DNA of 64,000 bases from contig CAZSBB010000028.1 in the NCBI GenBank assembly GCA_964605235.1, positions 1-64,000 of the forward strand, in the 5' to 3' direction. Source of the DNA: CAZSBB01 sp964605235 (GTDB taxonomy: Bacteria > Planctomycetota > Phycisphaerae > Phycisphaerales > Phycisphaeraceae). Made by a program: the position numbers and the translations under genes. Under the pieces are notes generated by a model. That model was given only the letters and a program-made list of their open reading frames with translations, had not been told where the DNA came from and did not search any database. The first letter of the stretch is position 1. Each line of letters starts with the position of its first letter. Below are positions 24,054-32,789 of this stretch, one piece after another.

Positions 24054-26324
24054 TTACCCCAGCGTGCGCTGGCGCATGCCGAAGCAGTGAAACGCATGGA
24101 TGTCATAGAACCGTGGAATGGTATGGGTCATCTGCTGCTGGCACTGGGCGAGCTTGGCTTCGATCAACGCCGCGGTGAAGGCGTAGCCATACGTCGCCCC
24201 GTAACCCAGGCTGGCGTCCGCCTGCACAAGCTGCAAAGCGGTCTGGGCGTTGGCGATTTCCGCCGCCAGGATGCGCTGGGCTTGCTGACACGTGCGGCGT
24301 AGCTGTGCGGGGGTGCAGGGATCGCCGGTCACCTGCTGGCGCAATTGCTGGAATGCCAGCAGATGGCGTGCGGTGACCAGGATGCAATGAATGAGGGTGG
24401 CGATGGCGTGTTCTTCCTGCCACGCCTGACGGGTGGAAGCGCGGGTCAGGGTTTCAGCGCGCGTCAGCAGTGCCAGTCCCTGCCGCCATTGGCGTTCGAC
24501 TTCCTTGAGTGCCGTCGCCACGCGCTGAGCGCCATAGGGCTGGGTCCACGTCAGGTCGAGGAAGAAACGTGGCTCGCGGGAAATTTCGCCGCGCGGGCCA
24601 GCGGGAACCGCTTCTTCCATGGCGGGGTTGACGGTCCAGAATTGCTCGGGAATGCCGTGCGGGCGCGTGGTGTCGAACACGAATGGATGCGCGGGTCCCA
24701 GGTAAAACGGGCCGCGAAAATAGGGAAAGCCCGTTACGCCGGCACAGTAGGGAAACGCGGCGAAACCCGCACTGAAGCGTTGCCACGCCCGCAGCACCAG
24801 GGGCGCTGCACGGGCGCCAAAATCGCGCGCCGCCAGGGTGTGCAGCACCTGCTCCAGCTTCAACGCGGGATGCCACGCGCCGGCATAGACCAGTTCATCA
24901 TTCCGCTGGGCGCAGAAGCCATAGAACCGCCAGGCGGTATGCACGCCATCCACCCCCAGCGCGCGAATCGCCGCAAAGCGTTCGCCCCACCGTTGCATGA
25001 TCGGCAGGCGCGGGACGCTGAACAGTTCTATGCACTGGGCGCTTTCCGTCCGCGCGAACACCTTCAGCCCCGCCTGCCGCGCCGTCCGCTGCAGGCGGCG
25101 GAACACCGGCGAAGGGCCCAGCCGACTGATGGAATAGTCGAACACGAAGGATTTCACGCCCGCCAGCGTCTGGTAATCATCTTTTTCAAAACTGGTCAGC
25201 AGACTGACAGCCGGATCGAGTTGCTTAAGCAGACGCTGCTGAACAGGCACATCGCCCCAGGTAAAAGCGCTGTAGGGCCACATCATCACCAGCGCATCCT
25301 GACGCGCGGACACTGCGCCGGCGGCGAACGCGTTGACCATGCGGGCAATCACCCGCTCGGGACGCTGACGGGCGCAGCGTGGGCAATTGGTGCCCCGCGC
25401 GGTCTGCGGCATGGGGCGCGTGTAACAGTGCAGAAAACACTCGCCGCCGACGATCAGCACGGCCCCCGCCAACTCCGGCACATCGGCAAACAGTTGCGCG
25501 GCGGCGGCACGATAAAGCTCAAGCGTGCGCGGATGACTGGAGCAGAGGCAATGCTCGCCGGCGCGCCAGGTTTGCGCCCCGCGTTGCTGCGGATGGGCAG
25601 CAAACCAGGGATGGTCATGCGCCATCGCCATCGTGTTGATGTGCAACAGCAGGCGGATGCCAAAGCGCCCCAGATAGGCGGTCGCCTGGCGCAATTCGGA
25701 TAGCCGACGGGTCACGCCGGGACGCGCCAGCCTGCCTCCCACGCGCGGGCGCAGGTAGTCAAACCAGTCGCCAAACAGGTACGTGGCGTTGTAGCCGTAG
25801 CGTGCCGCGTTGAGCAGATACGCCTCCGGCAGCGCCAGGTAGTCGGCCGGCTGATCAATGGGCCGATGCCAGACCGGGCTCATGATGCGCACCGACCAGG
25901 CCGGGGTGAGTTGCGTCTGTCCCGCAGGAATGACTGGTGCTTGTCGATTGAGCAAGCGCCAGCGCAGATCAAACAGCGCCCGCATGGCGGCTTCATCACT
26001 GGCGGCTCGGATGTCGATGCCCTCGGCACCAACGGTCATCGTGCTGGCTTCGCGGCTTGGGTTGACGTCAGACGCAACCAGCACCCGCAGCAGGCGCGTG
26101 GGTCGACGCGGCTTGACGCCAAACACCTGCGCCAGCGTGCCGCGCAAGTCCTTCGCAGCCAATTCCGTCAACGGGCCACAGGTTGAGTCGAGTTCGATGC
26201 GCCAACTGGAATCCAGCAACACCTCGCCGGCGCGAACGGCATGCGAGCCGGGGAAATGATGCTCGTGGGCGCGGGTCACCCGTTGGTACAACGCCGGCGG
26301 CAAACGGGCAGCCAGATTGTTCAT
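24054..26324 (-). CDS. Putative TIM-barrel glycosidase distantly like DUF4838/GH20, family unclear
   Basis: 756 residues from ATG 26324, which overlaps the TGA of the BNR gene as ATGA (coupled translation); the frame runs further upstream but inside that gene. An N-terminal alpha/beta region (LTELAAKDLRGTLAQVFGV, SDEAAMRALFDLRWRLL) resembles the accessory domain of GH20/GH67 enzymes. A central barrel-like region (YLFGDWFDYLRP, GRFGIRLLLHINTMAMAH, VLIVGGECFLHCY) follows. A cysteine pair in NCPRCARQRPERV parallels the CQCPLC segment of the DUF4838 protein at 32790. The C-terminal third is helical. No signal peptide. It probably hydrolyses glycans, with GGECF a possible catalytic-loop segment, but I do not recognise a defined family. 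Position between BNR and sulfatase genes fits glycan degradation. Confidence 0.6.
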   Translation of the reverse strand: MNNLAARLPPALYQRVTRAHEHHFPGSHAVRAGEVLLDSSWRIELDSTCGPLTELAAKDLRGTLAQVFGVKPRRPTRLLRVLVASDVNPSREASTMTVGAEGIDIRAASDEAAMRALFDLRWRLLNRQAPVIPAGQTQLTPAWSVRIMSPVWHRPIDQPADYLALPEAYLLNAARYGYNATYLFGDWFDYLRPRVGGRLARPGVTRRLSELRQATAYLGRFGIRLLLHINTMAMAHDHPWFAAHPQQRGAQTWRAGEHCLCSSHPRTLELYRAAAAQLFADVPELAGAVLIVGGECFLHCYTRPMPQTARGTNCPRCARQRPERVIARMVNAFAAGAVSARQDALVMMWPYSAFTWGDVPVQQRLLKQLDPAVSLLTSFEKDDYQTLAGVKSFVFDYSISRLGPSPVFRRLQRTARQAGLKVFARTESAQCIELFSVPRLPIMQRWGERFAAIRALGVDGVHTAWRFYGFCAQRNDELVYAGAWHPALKLEQVLHTLAARDFGARAAPLVLRAWQRFSAGFAAFPYCAGVTGFPYFRGPFYLGPAHPFVFDTTRPHGIPEQFWTVNPAMEEAVPAGPRGEISREPRFFLDLTWTQPYGAQRVATALKEVERQWRQGLALLTRAETLTRASTRQAWQEEHAIATLIHCILVTARHLLAFQQLRQQVTGDPCTPAQLRRTCQQAQRILAAEIANAQTALQLVQADASLGYGATYGYAFTAALIEAKLAQCQQQMTHTIPRFYDIHAFHCFGMRQRTLG

Positions 26325-27454
26325 GGCTGCTGGTTCCCGTTCGCGGCGGCATGCGACGGCAAAGTCGTGCGCCGAATGGTGATGTTCATGCAACCGAGAT
26401 GACAACGCGCGGGATCGCGCCCAGCGCCGGGGCTGTCTTCCGCGCGGTCGTACACCAGGAGCAACTCACCGGGGTTGATCTCCACCATGCTCATGTAGGT
26501 GGAACTGGGCCAAGCGCCCAACTGTCGGTGGTAACCCCAGCCGTAGCCACAGCCGTCTTCGCTGCACATCAGGTGCAGACCCGGTCGGCCGTAGGAGCAC
26601 ACCATCACGCCGTTGGCCAGCAAACACAGTTCGGGGTCCACGCCATGCCCCGCGAGCAATTCAACGTCTTCCCAGGTTTGGCCATGGTCCGTCGAGCGTG
26701 TCTGGCCCAGCGGCAAACCCCCGCCGCGCCGCAGCATGCACAGCAATGTGCCATCGGCGGCATAGCGCAACGCCGGCTCGCAATAACCATCACCGGGCGG
26801 CTCCTGGCGATTGCCGACCTGGGCGATGGTGGACACGAACGACCAGTTGGCGCCCTCGTCGTGTGATTCCACCAGAATCGTGCGGTAGTGCACATCGCCA
26901 TGAAAGCGGCATTGCATGGCGGTCAGCCATCGCCCGTCGCGTTCGAGCAGGTTGCGATGAAAGCTCGGCCCCCACCGCCGGGAACTGCGCGCCACCAGCG
27001 GTGCGTAGTAATCCGGCAGCGGCTGATAAAACTTGCGCAGCACATGATCCTCGGGCGGAAAATGCGGTTCGGTGGGATAGCCCTGACTGGAAATGCGATT
27101 GACGTGCACCAGCGTGTCATGCGGCCCGGTGAAGGTTTTCCCGCCATCAGTCGAACGATACAGCGAACCCAGGTAACGCCCCGGTTCCTGCTCGAAGGTG
27201 TAAACATCCGGCGCCAGCACCACGCCCGCGCGGCTTTGGCCAATCGCCTGCTCCCGATGGGCGCGGCGGGGTTCGGGCTGCCAGGTTAAGCCGGCGTCGC
27301 GTGAGCGCAAGCCCAACCGCTCGGAAAAATGCATATCCGCCTGCACGTGGTACGTGAGCAGCAGATCGCCATGGGGCAAACGCAGCAACTGCGGCTCACG
27401 CAAACCCGCGCGCGTCACTTCTCGACTTGGCCCCACCTGTATTTCCAGTGGCAT
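26321..27454 (-). CDS. BNR-repeat (sialidase-fold) beta-propeller protein (locus C)
   Basis: 377 residues. At least four Asp-box-like motifs (SRDAGLTW, STDGGKTF, SHDEGANW, STDHGQTW) define the six-bladed sialidase fold. Near the start REPQLLRLPHGDLLLTYH replaces the classical RIP arginine motif, so true sialidase activity is doubtful; related PVC proteins act as or resemble other exo-glycosidases. Other conserved strands are CEPALRYAADGTLLCMLRR and STYMSMVEINPGELLLVYD. Start ATG 27454 has AGGA upstream within the end of the GH36 gene (5-nt gap). The stop overlaps the start of the next gene by 4 nt (ATGA). No signal peptide, so probably cytoplasmic. Confidence 0.8.
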   Translation of the reverse strand: MPLEIQVGPSREVTRAGLREPQLLRLPHGDLLLTYHVQADMHFSERLGLRSRDAGLTWQPEPRRAHREQAIGQSRAGVVLAPDVYTFEQEPGRYLGSLYRSTDGGKTFTGPHDTLVHVNRISSQGYPTEPHFPPEDHVLRKFYQPLPDYYAPLVARSSRRWGPSFHRNLLERDGRWLTAMQCRFHGDVHYRTILVESHDEGANWSFVSTIAQVGNRQEPPGDGYCEPALRYAADGTLLCMLRRGGGLPLGQTRSTDHGQTWEDVELLAGHGVDPELCLLANGVMVCSYGRPGLHLMCSEDGCGYGWGYHRQLGAWPSSTYMSMVEINPGELLLVYDRAEDSPGAGRDPARCHLGCMNITIRRTTLPSHAAANGNQQP

Positions 27455-27459
27455 CGGCG

Positions 27460-29247
27460 TTATTCCTGTTCGTGCAGATCCAGTCGCTGCACATGGCCTT
27501 GCAGCACATCAAGACTGCCCAGCGCGGAGCCGGCGTGCAATTCCAGACGGCCGGCGGCTTCCGCGCTGGCGTTGAGCAACCAGACCTGGCGCACCTGCGG
27601 GTCCAGCGTCAGCCGCCGGGGCACATGCTGACCCGCCAGCAGCAGGTAGGCGGTCCTGGTGTGGTGATCCACCAGCGACGTGACGCTCAAACAACTGTCG
27701 GCGCTGTGCACCTGCAGGACCGCCCGCGCCAGGGCAGCGCGGTGGGTGCGGTAGAAGCGCAGCCAGTCTTCGAGCATCTGGCGCTGATCGGGGTCAAGCG
27801 CAGGCAGATTCAGCGACAACGTGGGCACGCCGCCGGAGAAGATTTGCTGACCCAGCATCAGGCCGACGTTGTGCGCGGTTTCGTTCGGATGCCAGTAGGC
27901 GTAGTCGCTCCACACTGCCGTCGTGCTCGGGCAATACAGCCGCAGAAAAAGGTTTTCCCGGCGGATGTAATCGGCATCGTACGGCGCGTCATTGCCGCGG
28001 TGACAGTTGGCGGCCGCGAGCGCCGGCAGCGTGCTGTAGCTGATGCGGTACTCGATGGCGGCATCGGGGCGCACCTGGAGGATCGATTCCCGCAAAGCGT
28101 TCATGAAGCGCGCCATGGCGGGGCCCACCTCGCCGTCGGGGTGCGGATGCGTGGGATCAACGCAGGCGGGTTCGGTCTGGTCCAGGAAGTCGAGCTTCAG
28201 GCCATCGAGGTCATAGTCGCGCATCAGGCGCGCCACCACAGTTTGCGCGTGAGCGATGGATTCCGGGCAGGCGGGACAGAGGCGGTAGCCGCGCTCCGCG
28301 CCATCCCAGACGCAGGCGGATTCCAATGCCGCGCGCACGCTGCTGTGGATGCCGACAAAATGCGGCGCGCACCACAGCATGACCCGCAAGCCCGCTTGAT
28401 GCAGTTGCCCCACCAGCCGCTGCAGGTCCGGCAGCAGATTCTGCTGCGGCGTGTAATCCCCGGCGCGGCGATGCAGCGCTTCTTCGGGCTGCTTGAACCA
28501 GGAAGCGTCGAGGATAACGGTGCGAATGCCCAAGGCGCAAAGCTCGGGGATCTGCGCCAGCACATCCTGCTGCGTGAGTTGGTAGAGGTGTGAGTACCAG
28601 GAGCACCAGACCGGCTCAAACGCCCAGGCCGGCGCCGGCAGCGGCACGATGTGCTGACGCCGGCGACAGAGCTGAAGGCAGCGCTGCACCACTTGCGTGA
28701 AGTGCTCCCGCTGGCGCCCGAGGATCAGCGTTTCCCGGAAACCACCATCCCTGCGCCGCCGACTGAAGCGGGTTTGCAGCAGATGCATGGGAGGCTGCTC
28801 GATGATCGGGCGCTGGTGAATCTCCGTGCGCGGCTGGGCGTCGAGCAAGGCGATGAGGCTGCGGTTTTCGCCGTGGCGCTGGTAGTTGCAGACCACCGGC
28901 AGGTTCAGGTTGGCGGCCGAGTTGAAGCTGTAATTCAGGGCGAGTGAAGTCAGCTCCGAGCCGCGCCAGCAATCCAGCGCCCCCACCCAGGAGCGCTGGG
29001 TGTCGCGCAGCGCCTGCTGCACATTCAGGTGGTATTCCCCCAGCGGTCCGGCAGGCAGGTCGAAGTGCACCAACAGAAATTCGTCTTCCCGCTCCACGGC
29101 AACCTGCACCGCATCCGCGCCGGGCGCTTCGAGCACCAGCCGCCAGTCGTCCAGGTCCAGCAGCAACTGGTTGCTCTGACGCATCTGGGTCAGCCCCATG
29201 GCGGTCAGATCAAGCATGGCGTTGGATGACACACGGGGAGGACTCAT
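27460..29247 (-). CDS. GH36-like alpha-galactosidase family glycosidase
   Basis: 595 residues from ATG 29247 (a TTG lies two codons upstream). Layout: N-terminal beta-sandwich (1-200), TIM barrel (205-480) and C-terminal Greek-key domain. Clan GH-D motifs: FEPVWCSWYSHLYQLTQQDV, LGIRTVILDASWF, GLRVMLWCAP, and YDLDGLKLDFLDQ with the likely nucleophile D353; CHRGNDAPYDADYIRRE supplies the likely acid/base D420. Members hydrolyse alpha-galactosides, alpha-N-acetylgalactosaminides or related links with retention. No signal peptide, so cytoplasmic. The BNR gene follows after 5 nt. Together with GH4 upstream it gives the run two unrelated alpha-galactosidase-type enzymes. Start is the least certain part. 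Confidence 0.8.
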   Translation of the reverse strand: MSPPRVSSNAMLDLTAMGLTQMRQSNQLLLDLDDWRLVLEAPGADAVQVAVEREDEFLLVHFDLPAGPLGEYHLNVQQALRDTQRSWVGALDCWRGSELTSLALNYSFNSAANLNLPVVCNYQRHGENRSLIALLDAQPRTEIHQRPIIEQPPMHLLQTRFSRRRRDGGFRETLILGRQREHFTQVVQRCLQLCRRRQHIVPLPAPAWAFEPVWCSWYSHLYQLTQQDVLAQIPELCALGIRTVILDASWFKQPEEALHRRAGDYTPQQNLLPDLQRLVGQLHQAGLRVMLWCAPHFVGIHSSVRAALESACVWDGAERGYRLCPACPESIAHAQTVVARLMRDYDLDGLKLDFLDQTEPACVDPTHPHPDGEVGPAMARFMNALRESILQVRPDAAIEYRISYSTLPALAAANCHRGNDAPYDADYIRRENLFLRLYCPSTTAVWSDYAYWHPNETAHNVGLMLGQQIFSGGVPTLSLNLPALDPDQRQMLEDWLRFYRTHRAALARAVLQVHSADSCLSVTSLVDHHTRTAYLLLAGQHVPRRLTLDPQVRQVWLLNASAEAAGRLELHAGSALGSLDVLQGHVQRLDLHEQE

Positions 29248-29278
29248 GGGCAAATCATTCCATCACCGGCGCAGCCGT

Positions 29279-30160
29279 TCAGCGCGAGTGGTTGAGCAGT
29301 TCCATCGTCAGTTCGGGATACACCGGCCCGAAACTGTTGCGATGCGTCGGCCGCTGCACCCAGGTGAACACTTCGGCGGCGCCGACACCGCAGCTTCCCC
29401 CATACCACTGCGCCAGCCGCCGGTGGCCGAAGTTCGGCTGGAGGGCGTCGGGCTTCTGGCAGGCGTGGCAGAGGATCAATTCCATCTTGCGCTGCAGGTA
29501 CGGCGTGTAATCGATGAACGTATCCCACCGGCAATTGGCCGGCCCCAGATGCAGGATCGCTTCGCGCCAGTGCAGCAGCCCGCCCTTGAAGCCGTCGCTC
29601 ACCGCCAGCCAGAACGCTTCGGTCACCAGCAGACTGGTGGCGAAATGCTCGATGTTTTTCTGCGCCACGCCATGGGTGAAGATCATCTCCGGCTGATGCT
29701 GGAGAATCAGGTCCGCCAGCCGGCGCACGCTGACGGGGTCTTCATGGGCGGTGAGAATGGTCGGCGTCTGCAGCGCCACGCCCGCGGGCAACGGGCAGCC
29801 GAAGGTGAGTTTGATCTGCTGGCCCTCGGGTCCGTTGTAGTGACGCTGCGGATGATCGAGATGGATCGGCGTCGTGCCCAGCACCTGCGCGCCCGCAGCG
29901 CATTCGCGCTTGCGCCGCTGCGCCATGTCGAGCGGCTCTTCCCTGGCGACAAGACGGACCTGGCCCTGCTCGTCCAGGTCATGCCAGGCGCCGGACATGT
30001 TGTTGGTGGACTGGACATAGATGATGTCATAGCCCAAGTCGCGGTACTTGAGCATGGTCCCGCCGCAGGAGATTTCGTTGTCGTCGGCATGGGAACCAAT
30101 GACCATCAGGCTGCGATTGAGAATGTAGTTTTCACCGCTGGGAAAATTCGTGAGCGCCAT
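29279..30160 (-). CDS. PIG-L/LmbE-type N-deacetylase
   Basis: 293 residues. The zinc and catalytic motif is SHADDNE: H24 and D27 as zinc ligands, D26 as base. The third ligand is probably H172 in HGVAQKNIEH, with H163 also conserved. YVQSTNN, AQRRKRECAAGAQVLG and the GTTPIHLDHP strand are typical. The family removes acetyl from N-acetylglucosamine-like sugars (PIG-L, MshB, diacetylchitobiose deacetylases). Cytoplasmic, no signal. Start ATG 30160 has AAGGA upstream. It lies between the GH4 and GH36 genes, so it probably deacetylates an amino-sugar released from the glycan. Substrate is inferred. Confidence 0.87.
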   Translation of the reverse strand: MALTNFPSGENYILNRSLMVIGSHADDNEISCGGTMLKYRDLGYDIIYVQSTNNMSGAWHDLDEQGQVRLVAREEPLDMAQRRKRECAAGAQVLGTTPIHLDHPQRHYNGPEGQQIKLTFGCPLPAGVALQTPTILTAHEDPVSVRRLADLILQHQPEMIFTHGVAQKNIEHFATSLLVTEAFWLAVSDGFKGGLLHWREAILHLGPANCRWDTFIDYTPYLQRKMELILCHACQKPDALQPNFGHRRLAQWYGGSCGVGAAEVFTWVQRPTHRNSFGPVYPELTMELLNHSR

Positions 30161-30194
30161 GGGCTAAGGCATCCTTGCAAGGAGATCGAAAGAG

Positions 30195-31586
30195 TTACGC
30201 CGGCACCACGGCAGCGCTGCGTCGGGTGCGGGTTTGGAACTGGGGCAGCCAGCGCGCCTGCGCCGCGAGCAGTTCATCCGCCAATTCTTCGGCTTGATCT
30301 TTCTGCGCCAAAGCAGGCGACACCGCCAGCGCCTGCACGACCAGTCGACGTTGCCCGGTGAGTGCCGCTTCCACTGCCAGCTCTTCCTCCTGCACGATCA
30401 GTTGCAGTTGGCCATTGACGGGGCTGGGCACCGCGCCGGCGCAGGCTGGGGTGATGCGATTCCAATCGACCTGCGCCCAGGTTTCAACCACCACGTCGGG
30501 AGGCAGATTGCTGATCTGTCCCTGGTTGGGCACATTGACCACGGTATGCACCGCGCGTCCCGTGAGGAGCGCCGCCACCACCGGAGCGAGCTGCTCGATG
30601 CTGTCGGTGAGGTCCGGCAAGGGCAGCTTGCCCGCCAGTCGATCGAGCATTTCCTGTTTGGCCTGCTGGTGCGCAGCAGCGCGGTCGGGCAACACCGGTT
30701 TGCGTTCCACCCGATGACGCTGCAGCGCGGCGAGCGAATTGAGGTAGCCGGGGAAATTCTCGGCGACATGCGCGGAGCCGCCCACGGGGAAATAGCCGAA
30801 CAGCTCGCACAATTCGAAGTTGAGATAGTAATTCAGATGGGCGTCGGCGGGCGGCAGCGTGGGCGAGTCGTCGCGCAGGCCGACCTGCTGCCGCGCGCGT
30901 TTTCTCGCTTCGTACTGCAGGTAATTGGCGCACGTGAGCTGGTCCTGCACGTCCTGGCCACGGCAGGTCAGTTCCTTAAGCCAGGTGAAGTGGTTCACTC
31001 CTACGCTCACGGCATGAAGGTCCTCGCGTTCGCACTGCAGGAGATTCGCCAGAAAGGCACGCGTGCCCAGATAGTTGTGGCACAGCCCCACGCAACGAAT
31101 GCTGCTGGCGCGGGTGACAGCCCGGGTGATCTGCGCCAGCGGGTTGGTGACATGCACCATCCACGCCCGGGGACACAGCCGTTCCATCTGCTGCGCCAGC
31201 TCCACGAAGATCGGCACGTTGCGCAGCGTGCGTGCGATGCCGCCGGGCCCCACGGTGTCGCCCACGGTGTGGTAGACGCCAAAGCGCTCGGGAATGCTCA
31301 CATCCAACTGCATGGCTTCGAGCCCGCCGGTGGAGATGGCGACCGCCACCGCGTCGGCGCCGTCCAGCGCCGGCTCCAGTGGTGATACCTCGATGCGCCA
31401 ATCCACCTGCAGATGCTCCGCCAGATGACGGATGTAGCGTTGCGTCAGCGCGACTGCTTCCGGGTTCAGGTCCACCAGATGCAATTCGCTGCCGTTGAGC
31501 TGGGGCACCTGCATCAGGTCGGCTGCGAGATGCGGCGCCCAGTGGTAGCTGCCGCCGCCGATGAGTGCGATTTTGAAGTGACTCAC
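30195..31586 (-). CDS. GH4-family NAD-dependent alpha-galactosidase/glucuronidase-like enzyme
   Basis: 463 residues from GTG 31586, with AAGGAG five bases upstream; the frame is open far upstream but those extra residues overlap the oxidoreductase gene and are not real. GH4 signs: NAD-binding start FKIALIGGGSYHWAPHLAADL, VTNPLAQIT (N148), metal ligands C169 in GLCHN and H199 in VGVNHFTW. GH4 enzymes use NAD and Mn to cleave glycosides by redox-assisted elimination and include alpha-galactosidases, alpha-glucuronidases and 6-phospho-glycosidases. Cytoplasmic. It follows the oxidoreductase (65-nt gap) and precedes the deacetylase (34 nt). The closest subgroup (AglA- or AguA-like) cannot be decided by eye. 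Confidence 0.87.
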   Translation of the reverse strand: MSHFKIALIGGGSYHWAPHLAADLMQVPQLNGSELHLVDLNPEAVALTQRYIRHLAEHLQVDWRIEVSPLEPALDGADAVAVAISTGGLEAMQLDVSIPERFGVYHTVGDTVGPGGIARTLRNVPIFVELAQQMERLCPRAWMVHVTNPLAQITRAVTRASSIRCVGLCHNYLGTRAFLANLLQCEREDLHAVSVGVNHFTWLKELTCRGQDVQDQLTCANYLQYEARKRARQQVGLRDDSPTLPPADAHLNYYLNFELCELFGYFPVGGSAHVAENFPGYLNSLAALQRHRVERKPVLPDRAAAHQQAKQEMLDRLAGKLPLPDLTDSIEQLAPVVAALLTGRAVHTVVNVPNQGQISNLPPDVVVETWAQVDWNRITPACAGAVPSPVNGQLQLIVQEEELAVEAALTGQRRLVVQALAVSPALAQKDQAEELADELLAAQARWLPQFQTRTRRSAAVVPA

Positions 31587-31651
31587 AGGAACTCCTTGGA
31601 CCGGGGACCAGAACCAGCCGGGGCACAGCCGGAGCGGGAAAACCAGTGGAA

Positions 31652-32743
31652 CTACAGCTTGCGGGGACGAATGCTCACCGCCCGGCCGGTGGCGGCGGAT
31701 TGATTGATGGCGTCGAGCATCTGCATCAGCATCACCGCCTGAGCGGGGCTGTTGGTCGGCTCCGCGCCGGTGCGCACCGCCTGGATGAAATCGTGCGTCT
31801 GGCGCACGAACTCCGGCAGCGCCCGATTGGACTTGCGCGGTGCGCGCTCCGCACCCAGGGCGCGCACGCGCACGCCGTCGCGCTGAGCCACCATTTCCTG
31901 ATTGCGCATCACATCCACCGCGCCCAACGTGCCAAAGACATTCAGTTCGCGGTGGTCGACGCGCACCAGCTTGCGGCTGGGTTTGGGGTCCAACCCCGCC
32001 CAGTTCAGCGAGAAAGCACAGGTGAACTGCAAGGTCGCTCCATCGGCGAAACGGATGACGCCCAGGCTGCAATCGTCGGCCGAGTAATCCTGGCCTTTGG
32101 GCGCCAGATGGCCGAAGCGACAGTGCATGCCCGCTGCGACTTCCACCGGCTGGGGACAGCCCATGACGAACCAGGCGCCGTCAATGACGTGGATGCCCAG
32201 GTCCAGCAGCACCCCCCCGCCGCGCCGTTTGCTGACCCGCCAATTGTCCAGTTCCTCCGGCAGATAGCGGGTGCGCAGCCATTTCGCCTCAGCGTGGTAC
32301 ACGGCGCCCAGCTTGCCCGCTGCGACGAGTTGGCGCGCCTGCAAGGACGCGCTGGTGAAGCGGGGTTGGCGACAGAACATGTAGGTCAGTTTCCGCCGGC
32401 GCGCCAGCCGCACCAGTTCCACCACTTCGGCGGTGTCGCAGGTCGGCGGCTTCTCGCACATGACATGCAAGCCCGCCTCCAACGCCGCACGACAAGCCGG
32501 GGCGTGCAATGGCGTGGGCAATCCCACCACCACGGCATCGAGCTGGGCGTGGGTCAGCATGTCCCGGTAATCGCCATAGCCGCGCGGCTTCCCGGCGAAA
32601 CGGGCGATGAACTGCTGGCGCAGCGTGTCGTCCAGTTCCGCCACTGCGGTCAGCTCGGCGCCGGCGTTGGCGACGATCGCCTCGGCGTGACGCTGCGACA
32701 CCCACTTGGTTCCCATGACCCCAAAACGCAACTTCCGCGTCAT
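31652..32743 (-). CDS. Gfo/Idh/MocA-family oxidoreductase (locus C)
   Basis: 363 residues. Rossmann start LRFGVMGTKWVSQRHAEAI with a modified glycine motif (GxxxxxxxH), CEKPPTCDTAEVVELV supplying the EKP lysine, and a C-terminal domain with GVLLDLGIHVIDGAWFVMG containing the likely catalytic His and Asp. NAD(P)-dependent sugar or sugar-acid dehydrogenase, cytoplasmic. Sits 46 nt behind the DUF4838 gene and 65 nt before GH4. One of three divergent members in the window, each in a different unit, consistent with different sugar substrates. Confidence 0.85.
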   Translation of the reverse strand: MTRKLRFGVMGTKWVSQRHAEAIVANAGAELTAVAELDDTLRQQFIARFAGKPRGYGDYRDMLTHAQLDAVVVGLPTPLHAPACRAALEAGLHVMCEKPPTCDTAEVVELVRLARRRKLTYMFCRQPRFTSASLQARQLVAAGKLGAVYHAEAKWLRTRYLPEELDNWRVSKRRGGGVLLDLGIHVIDGAWFVMGCPQPVEVAAGMHCRFGHLAPKGQDYSADDCSLGVIRFADGATLQFTCAFSLNWAGLDPKPSRKLVRVDHRELNVFGTLGAVDVMRNQEMVAQRDGVRVRALGAERAPRKSNRALPEFVRQTHDFIQAVRTGAEPTNSPAQAVMLMQMLDAINQSAATGRAVSIRPRKL

Positions 32744-32789
32744 CTGCTGCCTGCTTCCTGAATGCGGGAGAGAGAGTCGTCGCGCCAGT

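Noticed and set aside
31587..32072. Upstream extension of the GH4 frame to 32072
   Set aside because: It overlaps the oxidoreductase gene, adds no domain, and GTG 31586 has a good ribosome site.
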